NCBI GenBank assembly: GCA_034509925.1 | Contig: CM067534.1 | Span: 3,707,501 to 3,771,500, forward strand | DNA length: 64,000 nucleotides | Source of the DNA: Hirudinaria manillensis | Lineage: Eukaryota; Annelida; Clitellata; Hirudinida; Hirudinidae | Reading direction: 5' to 3' | Shown: positions 43,538-56,895 of the stretch, in pieces | How positions within the stretch are numbered: the first letter of the stretch is position 1 | Layout: the number at the start of each line of letters is the position of its first letter | Program-made: the position numbers and the translations under genes | The notes under the pieces: generated by a model | Database searches by the model: none | Seen by the model: the letters and a program-made list of their open reading frames with translations, nothing else | Told to the model about the DNA's origin: nothing

Positions 43538-45602
43538 AGCGAGGAAAATAAAAAAATTTTTAAAATGCTTTTATGCAGGCTAGCAACCTGGCACCACGGC
43601 CTCCCGAATATTTAATTGATAAAGGCACTTGCACCTCTCCTGTTTACTGTCCATTATGCTGGAAATAAAATGTTCTCAATGAAATTGTAAAAATTCAGTA
43701 TTATGATTCACGTATAAAGAAGTTTTAAGTTATTTAAGTCCAATTATCGTAGATTAGGGATTCGTCCATTGTTGAGGACACATTATCGATGCAACAAACT
43801 CCATTGTAATCTCATCAACAACGGCATCAATGGCCAGATTAACAAAGCCTCTATTGGGTATTTGGTAGGGAAAAGTATCACACAAGTGACTCCATAGGTA
43901 TACGCCTGGAATGGTAGAGCCAAAATCCTCGAGTATACCCAAGGTGTTATCCATTGTAGGTAGTGGAGCTCATGGAGAATCGTCCATTGATGGAGGATAA
44001 GGGGTTGACGCACTTTACGCCCTTCTTGGGATTCGGATAGGATTTGAGATCCAACATTTTAATCTTCTTATAATTTCTCTGGACAATTATGCCAAAAGAC
44101 TGAAAATTGATGTGACTAAAGTGTCGCTTTTAAAGCTCGGCTTTTTAAAATCTGTGTATTTTGACGATAAACTAGAAAGCGACAAAGTGAAAATGGAAAT
44201 AAAAAAGCAAATGACTTCTTGCGAGAGAATAATAATTATTATTCTAACGCTGCACAAGTACAGGAACCGCTAAAAGAAAACGGTTGCTGTTTGTCCTTGA
44301 TGTTCAAATGGGTCTAATTATATTATGTCGTCTTTTCTTGTGAAGTGGATGACAAATGCTTCTTAAAGTTCGTACATTTACGGTGTATTTATTACGTGCA
44401 TACATAAATTTATTAAATAAAATGATATTTATTACATAAATTTATACATTTCCACTTTCCTCTGGACATTAATAAATTCCCGATCCTTAAAATATACCAA
44501 CTTATTAATCTATTTAAAAGACAAACTATAAAAACTCTCATGAAAATTATCTAATTTGAGAATGTGCTTTACTGTTACTGCTATGGGCTGGATCTGCGTT
44601 TTGAAGAGTTGGAACAAGAAACCTAAATTTGTGGATGTCATTGGTTAATTAATTGATTAATTAGTTAATTAATGCCATCAGTATTTTTAATTTTATTGAT
44701 CACATCAGGTCTTTTACATGTAATAACTTTTTATGTTTTCATTTGTTTAGAGCTTGAAAGGTCGTCTTAAGCTTACGTTGGAGTGGAAATGAGGACCGTG
44801 AAAAGGGGAGACTTTCATTCACAAATATTTGCCTCGACCTCGAAAATAAATGAATTTGTTGTAAGCAAATTTAACTCTGTAGAGTTTGTTTATTTAAGGC
44901 CGCTCTTTATTAGATTTGGAGTGCTCAGCTCTGCTACATTTTGAGGCCGTTAATGAAGACGTGGGCGTCGCTTACATGAATAATTAATCTGATTGAATGT
45001 CAAACTGTTAGAGGATGCTTTTATCAAATGATCAAGATATAACTCGTTTTCAATCAAAGCTTTTTTTTCTTAAATTACTGTATGCCTCGAATGTAAATGC
45101 ATCCAATATTTGAGTTGACATCATGAGGATTACTTGAGCTCTCACATGACCGGACAGCTGGTTTTACAAGTGAACAATCAACAGGATTATTCAAATTTTT
45201 AATAATAAGATTTTAATCAGAATGAAGCCAATTTAGGGTTACTAACCCATAGAACAAATTGAAAGTAAACGGATTCAATTCCAGAATCTTTAAATAAACA
45301 TTTGTTAAAATTAAATTTAAAATTAACCGCTGACTAAATATTGAATCATTTCAATGAATGTTGCACATTTTAAGGCCATCTAGCAATATCCAGCAATTCT
45401 AGGTTTGGTGTGTGAATGTACTGGGTCCTCAATATGTTTATAACTAGGTATCGGAACATTTAAAGGATAAATGACATGTTGAGAAGGTTAATAAACAAGA
45501 TGTTTTTTATTGAGTCAGTTCACCGAGTAGTGTGACTAATCGTTCACGTCTCACGGGCCATTTTCATTCATTTTTACTCTATCGTTATTGATAACTAGCC
45601 AG
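43538..45602. other. Intergenic region between globin and formin genes
   Basis: An open minus-strand frame at 43754-44013 (two overlapping frames) and a plus-strand frame at about 44106-44275 have protein-like composition, but no splice context or recognised domain. A 20-odd bp imperfect direct repeat (around 43761 and 43978) flanks the first. These may be decayed coding or transposon fragments. Confidence 0.4.
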
Positions 45603-48600
45603 ATGTCAGAGGAGTCTTTTGTTGTGATTAATGGTTTTGTGGATTTATCACACAGACCGCTACAAACGGCATCTATGGCCCCCCGGCCATCTCCACCCGA
45701 CCAGAAAGAACTTGAAAAAAGATTTACAAAAGTCTTAGTACGAATCACCATATTTTCAGGAATTGAAATTCAACCGAATTGGTCGCTGAAATTTGATTTG
45801 CTTTTAGAATTCTATGGATTTACCGCCCGATAAAGCCAAGTTACTGAAAAGTTATGATGATAACAGAAAATGGGAGATCATTCTAGATCAAGTCTGTGAT
45901 AATGATGAAAACATGTTCAACTCTTTTAGTTTAGTTTTTATTTGATGGAATTTGTTAATGGCTAGAATATTTGGTTAGGAAAAAGTGACTGCCAAGCAGC
46001 CACCAGAATTTTATCTCAAGCAACTTAGGCAACATCTTGATCTTGCTGGGCCAAAAATTCCAAAGGTTTTTAAAAATAATTTTGAATGATTTTGGAAAGA
46101 GTATGCATGTTTTACTATTTAATTTGATAACTGATGAATGCATGTTATTCTGCATGTTATTTAGTTTTCTCCAATTTGTGTTTATTTGCTTTGAAAGACG
46201 TTTGATGGAAATGTTAGAGAGGCTCCTTCATTCGCACGCTTCCGTGCCAGTTTTCGAGTGAGTTTTGCACTTCAGTTTCTCAAAAATTTTTATGAAAACC
46301 TCTTTCTGTAGTTCTTAAATGTAGTCAATACGTTTGGTATTGTTGAGTCTATGTTTTGTTTTTTTGCTGCCAAATGTTGTTGATATTTATTAAATGGCTT
46401 TAGTTTTTATTGGCTTTGTTTAATAAACCAGATTGGAGGTTAATGATGTCGCTTTGATTGTTGTGATGCGTTTGACTTGTGCAGCTGTTCGTGAGATGAA
46501 ACTTGCATGCAAATGTTTCCTCTTCAATTAATGGTTCAAATTTTCAATTCTTGAGTTTTATTCTCTTAGCAAAATATCACAAAATAATTTGTTTGCAATT
46601 TTTCAATAAACGTTCGTAGTTAAAGAAGAGCAACAGCGACATGACGTCCACTCAGATTCTGAGAGACCTCGAAATCTCTCTTCGGACCAACAACATCCAG
46701 TCAGTCCTCGGTTACTCGTTGACGTTTGCAAAGTTTTTGTGATGATTTCCGTTGATTTCCACGATTGTATTCTTTCCGATCGAAGTTGGGTCCGGGATTT
46801 TCTGAGCGAACAGCAAAACGGCCTGGACGTGCTTGTTTCTTATCTTTCCTACGCTCTCTCCGTCATGAGGTATATCATTTAAATCCGTCAGGCATTTTAA
46901 CGGTTCCGTTTTTAGAGATTAGTAAGGTCGTTGCTCGATCATCGATGTCGACAAATTAACGGTGGTTCCGCTCGATCCTTCAGATCCGAGGCAATGAGTT
47001 CGAGTCTCGAGCAGGATTCTTCTCACTCGTCCACCCTGCCTTCCGCCATTCCGAGCAGGAGTTCGTTCCTCGGCATATCCGCCTCCTCCGTCATGAGGAA
47101 GATGAAGCAGTCGCACTCCAAGCTGGGATTGGCAGACGCCGTCGACGACATACACGTCGGCGTCCAATGCCTGAGGGCCATCATGAACCATCAGGTCTTG
47201 CATTTTCAGATCATATGAGAGGAAACTGATGTTCCCCTAACATTCTCATCACAATAATAATAATAATTAATAATAATAATAATAATAAAAGTTAATAATA
47301 ATAATAGTTAATTTATAAAGTGCCATATGCATAGCATCAGAGGCACTTTGTGTGGTCTTGAGTCCCTGGTAAATGGATCATTCTCTTTCTTTCAATTCAC
47401 AGCACGGCTTCAACCTCGTCTTCCAGCATAAACAAGCCATCAACTGCCTCACACTCAGCTTAAATCACAAAAGTTTGAGGTTGGCACGAACCAATTTTTC
47501 TTCTTTATAAATTTTTATTGTCACGAAAGTCAATTTACATTCATTAAGTCTTATTTACATTTATTGTCTTTGTTAATGCCATCATCATCATCGTCGTCGT
47601 CATCATCACCACCACCATCATCATCACCAGATGCTAATGATTGGTTGTTTTTGTTTTTATTTTTATTTTATTTTATTTTTAATCAAAGAACGAAAACCTT
47701 GGTTCTCGAACTTCTCGCGGCAGTGTGTCTCGTGAGCGGAGGACACGAAATAATTTTCAACGCCTTCGACAACTTCAAGGAGGTGTTAAATCGTTATACG
47801 ATCTATTGTCGAGTTAATTAATTATGCATAGGAATATTAATAAATAAGGTTATCTTTCCTATGCTCTCTCCATCGTGAGGTACACATTACAGTCATTAAG
47901 CATTTTAATGGTTCCATTGTTAGAGATTTAAATCCATTAATAAGGTTAATTAATTAAATAATCCTATATATTAATAAGGTTGATTAATTAAGTCGATTTA
48001 AGTTTGAGTGTATGTTCAAGTCGAGTCGTTCGACCAGGTGTGCGGCGAAAGGAGAAGGTTTGAGATTCTGATGAGGCATTTCTTGCATTACGAGGAGTTC
48101 CACATCGATTTCATGGTCTGTTTCGCTGCTTTGATCTCGTCTGCTGATAATGTTAATGTTATTGTTGTTGTTGTTGTTGATATAATTATTTAATATAATT
48201 ATTAGATATATTTAATTTAATAATAAAAATAATAGGTATTGTATTAAGGAACATGTGGACTTCTTGTATCTATGTATATATGTATATATATATGTATGTA
48301 TTCATTAGGGTGCCAAATAAAAAAATTTTTTTCCGAAATTGTTAATTCCCGTTCCAGAAATTTGTTCCGTTTACATTTCTAAGGCTATATACAAAATTTT
48401 AGGTAAATCAAAGGTCATTTAGAACTGTCTCAGGCATCTTGAACATCCCAATGCTTAAACATTGCGTATAATAACGGAAATTACATGTTGCGCACATTTC
48501 ACATGGTTAACTTCGATAGCAAGAAATATTTTAGGTTTTTTTTTAAAATCTGTTTAATTTCGTACAACTTAACCTTCAAAATATTGTAAAATAGCACAGA

Positions 48601-50522
48601 CTTTCAAAAAAAAATGCAAAAATTTGACTAAAATAAGTGCCAACTCCAAGAACTCCTGTAATCATCTCTAGGGTGGAATTCAAGCATTTGGTATCGAAAG
48701 AATTGCATTAAACTTACTTTCTGAGATCGAAGGATGTCCAAAATGGAATGATCTGTTGAACTGATCTCGATCCTTCGATCTGTCGATACGAATTGCTTGA
48801 ATTCCACCCTAGAGATGATTGCAAGGAGTTGTTGGAGTTGGCACTTATTTTCCTTGGTGATGACTCTAAAGACTTTTATATTTGTGCTCCAGGAGCATAT
48901 CACAGAGCTCGATGGATGTCCAAAATATTATTTTGTCTCAAAATTTATTTATTTCGGTCACAATTTTATGTGACAGTGCCTGAGTTATCTGGTCTCATTC
49001 AGCCACAAAATCCAACAATTGAAAGTTGTTAATGATGATGCAGAACGTGGCATCTCCTTAATAAAAGACTTTAATTCCGTACTAACTAATCAAGAGGATC
49101 AGAAGCAATGCCTTCTCCAGGTTGTTGAAATGCATAGGCAACATTTTCCTGTCTAAGAAATCAGTCAATATATGAAACTAGCTAGTAGTGGATTTTAGTC
49201 AAATTTTTGCATTTTTTGTTGAAAGTCTGTGTTTTTTTATAATATTTTGAAGGTTAAGTTGTACGAAATTAAACAGATTTAAAAAAAAACTAAAATATTT
49301 CTTGCTATCGAAGTTAACCATGTGAAATGTGCGCAACATGTAATTTCCGCTATTATACGCAATGTTTAAGCATTGGGATGTTCAAGATGCCTGAGACAGT
49401 TCTAAATGACGTTTGATTTACCTAAAATTGTGTATATAGCCTTAGAAATGTAAACGGAACAAATTTCTGGAACGGGAATTAACAATTTCGAAAAAAACAT
49501 TTTTTATTGGCACCCTAATATTCATGTAATGAGTATATATATATGTATGTATTCATGTAATGAGTATATATATTTATGTATGTATTCATGTAATGAGTAT
49601 ATATATTTATGTATGTATTCATGTAATGAGTATATATATTTATGTATGTATTCATGTAATGAGTATATATATATATGTATGTATTCATGTAATGAGTATA
49701 TATATTTATATGTATATAAAATCGTTCACTCACTCACTCAAAAAAAAAAACGTTGTTGCGAGGCAAACTTTCTTATCGATTTTAAAGGTCGCATGCATGC
49801 AGTTCATCAACATTGCAGTACATTCGGTGGAGGACATCAATTATCGGGTTCACCTCCAGTACGAGTTCACGCTTCTCGGTCTGGACGAATACCTCACTGT
49901 TGGTCGTTTATTTTTAAATTAATTAATTAACTAATAATTTATTTATTTGTTTGTTTGTTTTTGATCTCAAAGAAATTATTTTCAAATCCTTCGCAATGCA
50001 ATTTTCAGCAGACTCTTTCTAGTTCGGAGAGTGACAGACTCCTGATCCAGGTGAACGCCTACCTGGACAACAGGATCGACGTCAAAGTGCTCTTGGAGGA
50101 TTCCGACACCAAGAATCTCGCCTTGGACCACGCCGCGGAACTTGAAACCGAAATGTCTTTCGTGAGTCGTTCGTTCCGGGATTTCGTGAAAACGCTCGTG
50201 GAAAGACTTTGTTGACTTTTTTTTTCATTTTTAACACTTCAGCTGAAAGAGGATGTACTTAAGAAAGAGAACGATTGGCTCTCAAAAATAGGTCGGTTCG
50301 AGCACTTTTCCTGTCTCTCGGCGCTTGACATCGATTCGTTTGTTTACGTTTTCTTTTATTCTTCGTGCAGTCGATCTCGAGAAACAGCTGGACGAGTCAA
50401 GGTCAGCCATGGAAATATTCAAGGTCAAATAGCCCTATTTTACATTTCATTTATGAATTATTGAAAAAAATGTTTCGTTTTCTTCTTTATCTTGTTTCTT
50501 AATCTCTCACTTCTTACAAATC

Positions 50523-50558
<36 letters not shown>

Positions 50559-53500
50559 TTCATTCATTCATTCATTAATTCGTTTCTTACGAAGGAGACC
50601 AAAGAATCCGAACTGACCCTTTTGAGGGAACGAATTCTGAGCACGAAGGGCTTAAAAGAAGAGGACCTCAACATTTGTCAGTTTTTATTTGTTTTTAAAA
50701 TTCTTTTTTAAATTGCATTTTAATGCTTAATTGCTAAAATTCATTTAGTTCAAGTTATTTATAGTCATCTGCCATCCTTGATTCCAGGTTTGTCACCTAA
50801 GACTCCTCCCATGGCTCCACCCCTTCCACCGCCATTCGTCGTTCCACCTCCACCGCCGCCCCCTCAGACATCCATGGGTCCCCCGCCTCCACCTCCTCCG
50901 CTTTTTCCAGTTTCTGGTTCTCAGATGTCAGGTGAGCGATAGACAAAAATCAAAGTCTTTCACACAAAAGAAATTCGAGTCTTTGTAAACTGTTGGATGA
51001 TAGAAACATAGAGCATCGACAAACTTTAAATTGTTAACTTTGTCACTCACTCACTCACTCACTCACTCACTCACTCACTCACTCACTCACTCACTCACTC
51101 ACTCACTCACTCACTCATTTCCTTGGCCTGGAAAACCCGTAAAATATGCAAGGAATTAATTAATTAATTAAACCTTGCAATTAATTTTCTACTCACCTCA
51201 AGTCATCTGCATAAAGAAAATACCCCATCCACGACATCGGATGCCGGTTTTAAACTGGGCAGCCATGCAACCCAACCAGGTGAAGGGGACGGTCTTTGCA
51301 GAACTCGATGATGAAAGGTTGTACAAGGTAAAGCCAGGAGCACATGAAGGATATAATTAATATTAATATTATTATTATTGTTATATAATTTATAATAATA
51401 TATTTATGGTAATTATCTATAATTTATGACAATATGTATAATAATATCGATTTAATTTATAATAATTTCATTTTTCGTTGTTATCGCATAACCTTGCATA
51501 TTACTAACGTTATTATTATTATTATTAATTGTTATTATTATTATAACTATTATTATTATTATTTAGAATATTAAAGATAATAATACAGTTTAAAACAGCA
51601 GCAGTTTTTTTTATTCCTCCCCAAATCCCAAGGTCATCGACTTCCACAAGTTCGAGGAGGTGTTCAAGTTGGGCAACATGTCCTTGGTTTACGACGAGAC
51701 GGACGGAACTCCGAAGTCCGAGCGGAGGTTCAGCAGGAGACCTGAGGCACTGTCGCTGTTGGAACCTAATAGGCTCAGGAACGTTGGTAGGTTGTGATGA
51801 TGATGGTGGTGGTGGTTGAAGGTTGTTGTTGTTTGTTGTTGGTGTTGTTGTTGTGATGTGCGATTGTGTGTGTTGTTGTCGATGATGATGATGAGGAGGA
51901 GTTGTTTTTTAAATCGTTCGTTGGATTGTTTTAATAGGTTTAAAAAGTTTAAAAGATTTTAATTGGTTAAATTGTTTTAATAGGTTTGATCGGTTTAATA
52001 GGGTTTTTTGGTCGGTTGTGATGATGATTGTTGTTGTGGTGTGAGATTGTGTTTGTTATTTTTTTCTTTGTTGATGAGGGGTTGATTTTTAACCTTTCGT
52101 TGGATTGTTTTAATAGGTTTAATAGATTTAATAGGTTTAGTTGTTTTAATTGGTTTAATAAATTTAATTGATTTAATAGGTTTAATCTGTTTAATCATGT
52201 TAATGTAACAAAATAAAATGGGGCTTTTTTTTGTTTGTTTAAAGTTTTGTTTGTTGCTGCAGTTGTTTTAATTGAATGATCGAATAAAAGATAAACATGT
52301 TGTTCAGATTAACATGTTGTTAAGATTAACATGTTGTTCAGATTAACATGTTGTTAAGATTAACATGTTGTTAAGATTAACATGTTGTTAAGATTAACAT
52401 GTTGTTAAGATTAACATGTTGTAAAGAAGCAGTTAAACAAAGTGACTTTGATTTTCTAAATTCTTTTCAATGTTATTTCTTTCTGCTCGGCTTTTGACCG
52501 TGAAGTTCAAGGTCGGACTGTTTGTTAGGGGAAAGTTATTGTTAAAATCAGAATAAATTATAAGAGAATTATTAATGGAGAATTATGTTCAACCTATCAT
52601 TGGATTTATTTGTTAATGTTTATTGTTGTTGTTGTTGTTGTTGATGCTGTTATTGTTGTTGTTAATGTTGTTTAGTATTGTTGTTGTTGTTGATGTTGTT
52701 TAGTGTTGGTGTTGTTGATATTATCCAGCCATAACAAGGAGGAAAATTGAATTACCAAACGAAAGCGTCATGACAGCCATTCAGAAGTTTGTTTTTTATT
52801 TAAATTTATGAGCACTAATTAATCAATTTATCAATTGATTTACTTAATTAATCAATCAATGGGTTTACTTATTAATCAATTGACCTATTTACTAGTTAAT
52901 CAATCAATCTATTTACTAATTAAGTAATGTATTTAATTAATTATTATTTTATTTAATTAATCATTATTTAATTTAATTAATGCATTTATTTAATTAAATT
53001 AATTAATGTATTTATTTAATTAACTTATTTTTTTATTAAACCTCATATTTATTTCTAACCAGCCTCGATCTGAACACTTTATCTCTGGAGAGAGTCGAAG
53101 CCCTCCTAAGAATACTTCCGAATGAACAGGAAGTGAAAGCCTTCAAGGAATACGAGAACGACAAGAGGCCCGTCGAAGTTCTGTCGGAGGAGGATAAATT
53201 CTTGTTTTTGGTCGGGTTTTTTAATTATTTAAATATTTAATTATTAATTAATTGATAATAATTTGTTAATTAATAAAGTTATCGTTAAATAATTTCGACA
53301 CGACCCACACACGTGATTTATGAACTAATGCTTTCAGTTAACGAAAGTCGAACGACTCACGCAGAGGTTAAAGATAATGAGTTACATAGGTAATTTCGTG
53401 GACTCCAGGCAGCACCTTCAACCCGTTAGTTCATTTCATTGAGTTTTATTTTTTTAAATATTATTTTAATAATTTAAAAATATTATTTTATTGTTATTTT

Positions 53501-56500
53501 ATTATTTTTTTAATTTATTATTTAATTTATTTATTATTTAGTATTTAATGATATTTTAATAGTAATTTAATTTTTAAATATTACTTTATTATATTTTTAT
53601 TATTATTTTTATTTCTATTTTTCATGTTCACCTCTACTTCTTTTTCACTATATATAAATTTAAATCCAATTTAATCGCAGCAAATAAATGCCGTCATGGC
53701 CGCTTCAATGTCGATAAAAAATTCTCAGAAGATCAAAAAGGTTTTAGAGGTTAGTGTTGCACTTGAGATGCATCACAGAAGTGATGATGACGATGATGAT
53801 GGTGATGATGATGGTGATGATGATGTTGATGATGGTGGTGGTGGTGGTGGTGACGATGACGGTGACAATGATATTCAATACCTCCTGGGTTGAGTTAAGT
53901 AGTTGAAATGATTTGTTGGCCCGGCCTTGATTGATTGATTAGTTAGAACATTATGTAGATTAATGTTGGAAGAGAAAATTATGTAATGTAAAGTCATTGC
54001 TTGTGTAACTCATGTAAGCATTTTGATGAGTTGATTGGTTAATGAATCCCATAACTAATTGTTATGTTAACCAACTCTAATTGGTTGTGTTTCTGTGTGC
54101 GTGCGTGTGTGTGTGTGCACTCATGCCTCACAAGACATTGTTGTCCTTGCTGTTGTTGTTGTTGTAGATTGTTCTGGCACTTGGCAATTACATGAACAGT
54201 TCAAAGAGGGGTCCTGCCTATGGTTTCAAGTTGCAAAGTTTGGATGCTGTGAGTTGTTGTTGCTGCTGTTGTTGTTTTCAGTGGCAGTAGTTTTTGTTGT
54301 TGTTGTTGTTGTTGTTGTTATTGTTGTTTTGTTTTTGCAGTCCTTAATGTGAAAAGATGTGAAATTGTCAATTTCATTAACTGTACTTAATTAATACTAC
54401 TTAATACTTAATACTATTAATACAGTACTTTTCATTAACATTAATGAATCATTCATTATCTGTGGATTAATCTTTATAGGAAGATAAGAACTTTTTCATT
54501 GAAGCTGACGACTGTGCCCTATTAATATGCATTACGTTAATAACATTAATTAACATTAATTTTCTACAAGTAGATTCTTGTTTTGTTAAATTATATTTAC
54601 ATGAAGGTAGCAATAATATTTGCAAACGAAATGATCTGTGTTTGGTTTGTTTGGTTTTTTAAATTTGTTTGAAATTTCTCTTTGAAAATAAATTGAATTT
54701 CATTCTTGATGATGATGATGATGATGATGATGATCTTTGAAGATCATCGACACAAAGTCCGCCACCGACGAAAGGAGGCAGACGTTGATGCACTTCATCG
54801 CCACGACGATCAAAGAGAAGCTTCCTGACCTCGCGAACTTCGACCTCGAACTTCAATGCGTGGAAAAGGCCTCGGCAGGTTTGGATTTTCAGAGTCTTTG
54901 TTTCTGGTTTTTTTTTAATTTTTTAAATTAATCTTTCTATTGGTCGAAAATACCTTTGTAGCTATGAATAATAATTACTTGATCTCATTACATATGCAGA
55001 TGTCATTTACATAAATAAATGATAAATATAGAAATTGTGTAAATGCCAATCAGTAATTAATTAATTTAATAAATAACAAATTATTAATAATAGTAATAAT
55101 AATAATAATAATAATATTCATAATTTCGTGCATAGAAAAATTGAAATTGCCATTGGCAAGCGTCCCAAATTCATTAGTGACTTTCCGTCCGTCTGTCGTC
55201 ACAGTTTCCCTCGAGAACGTCATGGTGGACATCAACGAACTGCAGAAGGGAATGCAGTTGGTCGTCAAAGAGAACGAAGGATGGAAGGAAAAGGAGTCTC
55301 CAACGGTCGCGGTCCTCAGGGAGTTCTTGTCGCACGCCTCCGAGCAGCTCAAGAAGTTGAAAGAGGACGGTGTTGCGGCTCAGGTACAGGAATCTGCGAC
55401 TTTACTTAAATTAGTTTTTAATTTGCAGTTTTTAATTAAATTTAAATTATTTAAATTTTTATATGTAAATATTTCAATTTCAATTTAAAGAAAGTTGAAA
55501 GTTGGAAAATGGAAATAAAAATATTATTAAACAAACTAATATTTAAAAAAAAATGTTATTTAAAAATAATAAATTAACATCAAATATAAAATAATGTTTA
55601 GAAAAATAAATGAATAATAGATAAATAAAATAAATTTAAATTATTATACTAATTATAATATTAATTAATTAATTTAATTATAATAATTGAATAAAATAAA
55701 TTTAAATTATACTCATCATCTTGTACTATCACTTAAAAAGGGTCCTATCTTTTATCCTGATTTAATCTCTCAAGTCCATGTTTTTCAAGCAGATTCAATT
55801 GCTTGTTAGAATTTCTTTCTTTCTTTCTTTCCTTCATAGTTTCATTTTTGGATGTTTTTGATGAGTCATGGTTTGACTCATCACTAGCTCGTCTGCCTCG
55901 TCATCATCCTTTGGAGTTTTTGAGTTTTGTTCAAATATATTTGAACAAAAAAAAAAAATATGCTAAGAAAAATAAGTCGTTTAAAAATTTAATTTTCAGG
56001 AGCAATACGCCTCCGTCGTGGTGTATTTCGGCGAGAATCCCAAAATGACGACACCTTCTGCGTTCTTCTCGCTCTTCCTTAGATTCGCAAAGTCCTACAG
56101 GGTGCGTTTTCTTCATTTGACTGCTGATAGGAGGATGGTTATCATAACCTGTTGTTAAAATAACAAATTCAACGTGTTACAGCAAGCAGTTAACGACTTG
56201 GAGTCGTGGAAAAAGCAGGAAAGTGTTCAACAAACGACCTTCAAAGACAAGTTGAGGATACGACAGAATGGAAATCAGGTGAGACTCAACAATTCCAGTA
56301 GCTCCAGCGTTTACGAACGATTTTAAAAAAAAAGGAAAAAAATACTTTTAAATTGTTAATTGAAAATAAAAACAAAATGTCTTTGTTTGTCTCCAGGGAA
56401 ACGTTGCAAGTGAATTGAAAAGGAAGCACAAACAGGTGAAAGAGAAACGAGTCATAAGCAGGGAAGAAGTCTACCATGGAGCTCTGGAAGACATTCTCCT

Positions 56501-56895
56501 AGGTCACTGAACTCCAGAAGATTATTATTTTACTATATTTATTATTATTTTCTGTAGACATGTATATTATTTATTATTATTTTATTATTTTGCTATATTA
56601 TTATTTATCATTTATTATTATTATTGTTGTTATTGTTATTTTATTATTTTATTATTTGTTATGATATTATTGTTGTTGTTGTTGTTTATGCCGACACTGC
56701 ACCATTACTGTTTAAGCTATTTTTGTATTGGATATTATATTAATTGGATAATATATTAATTGGATATAAATGGGTTTGTTAATCATGATAAATAAATCGT
56801 TTACTGCAGACCTAAAGAACGAGCCGTACAGAAGAGCAGACGGAATGAGGAGGTGCAACCGAGTCAAAGCAAATCAAATCGATGCCAGGTCCTGA
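45603..56895 (+). CDS. Formin-like protein of the FMNL family
   Basis: FMNL formins nucleate and elongate unbranched actin filaments downstream of Rho GTPases. There are 29 coding exons, first 45603-45737 and last 56810-56895; others include 46984-47194, 49788-49898, 50788-50931, 51203-51327, 54743-54878, 55205-55383 and 56397-56502. The summed frame closes at 1004 residues. Order of domains: GBD/FH3 ([60 protein letters not shown]), a short coiled coil, FH1 in exon 16 (50788-50931, proline runs of up to seven) and FH2 from [20 protein letters not shown] through [19 protein letters not shown]. The end is a DAD-like helix ([17 protein letters not shown]). The start MSEESFVV lacks the Gly2 of vertebrate FMNLs. 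An in-frame ATG 15 bp upstream or a separate upstream exon are alternatives. Intron 10 holds a foldback transposon. Confidence 0.93.
48308..49515. mobile_element. Foldback (long terminal inverted repeat) DNA transposon in FMNL intron 10
   Basis: Element of 1208 bp with ~326-bp terminal inverted repeats (48308-48634 and 49190-49515), outer ends GGGTGCCAA/TTGGCACCC, flanked by TA on both sides. A TA target duplication is usual for Tc1/mariner-type elements. Inside is a second inverted repeat (about 48636-48690 with 48796-48852) and a smaller one around 48722-48780. The open frame 48793-49032 has protein-like sequence ([11 protein letters not shown]..., [13 protein letters not shown]) that resembles a segment I associate with transposon-encoded proteins of other invertebrates. 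The element has no full transposase and is probably non-autonomous. Confidence 0.82.
49525..49720. repeat. 31-bp minisatellite
   Basis: Six tandem copies of a unit containing TATTCATGTAATGAGTATAT, adjacent to the right end of the foldback element in FMNL intron 10. One related half-unit (TATGTATGTATTCAT) precedes the element's left end at about 48290, so the element may have inserted in the array. Confidence 0.9.
51044..51117. repeat. (ACTC)n microsatellite in FMNL intron 16
   Basis: About 18 perfect copies of ACTC/CACT in the intron between the FH1 exon and the first FH2 exon. Confidence 0.95.
52290..52430. repeat. 17-bp palindromic minisatellite in FMNL intron 18
   Basis: Eight copies of a 17-bp unit (ATTAACATGTTGTTAAG or with TTCAG). 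Each unit carries the palindrome AACATGTT inside a longer imperfect TTAACATGTTGTTAA inverted repeat. Confidence 0.92.

Noticed and set aside
43754..44013. Minus-strand open frames of 66 and 76 codons
   Set aside because: Two overlapping frames without a recognised domain or splice sites; not enough to call a gene.
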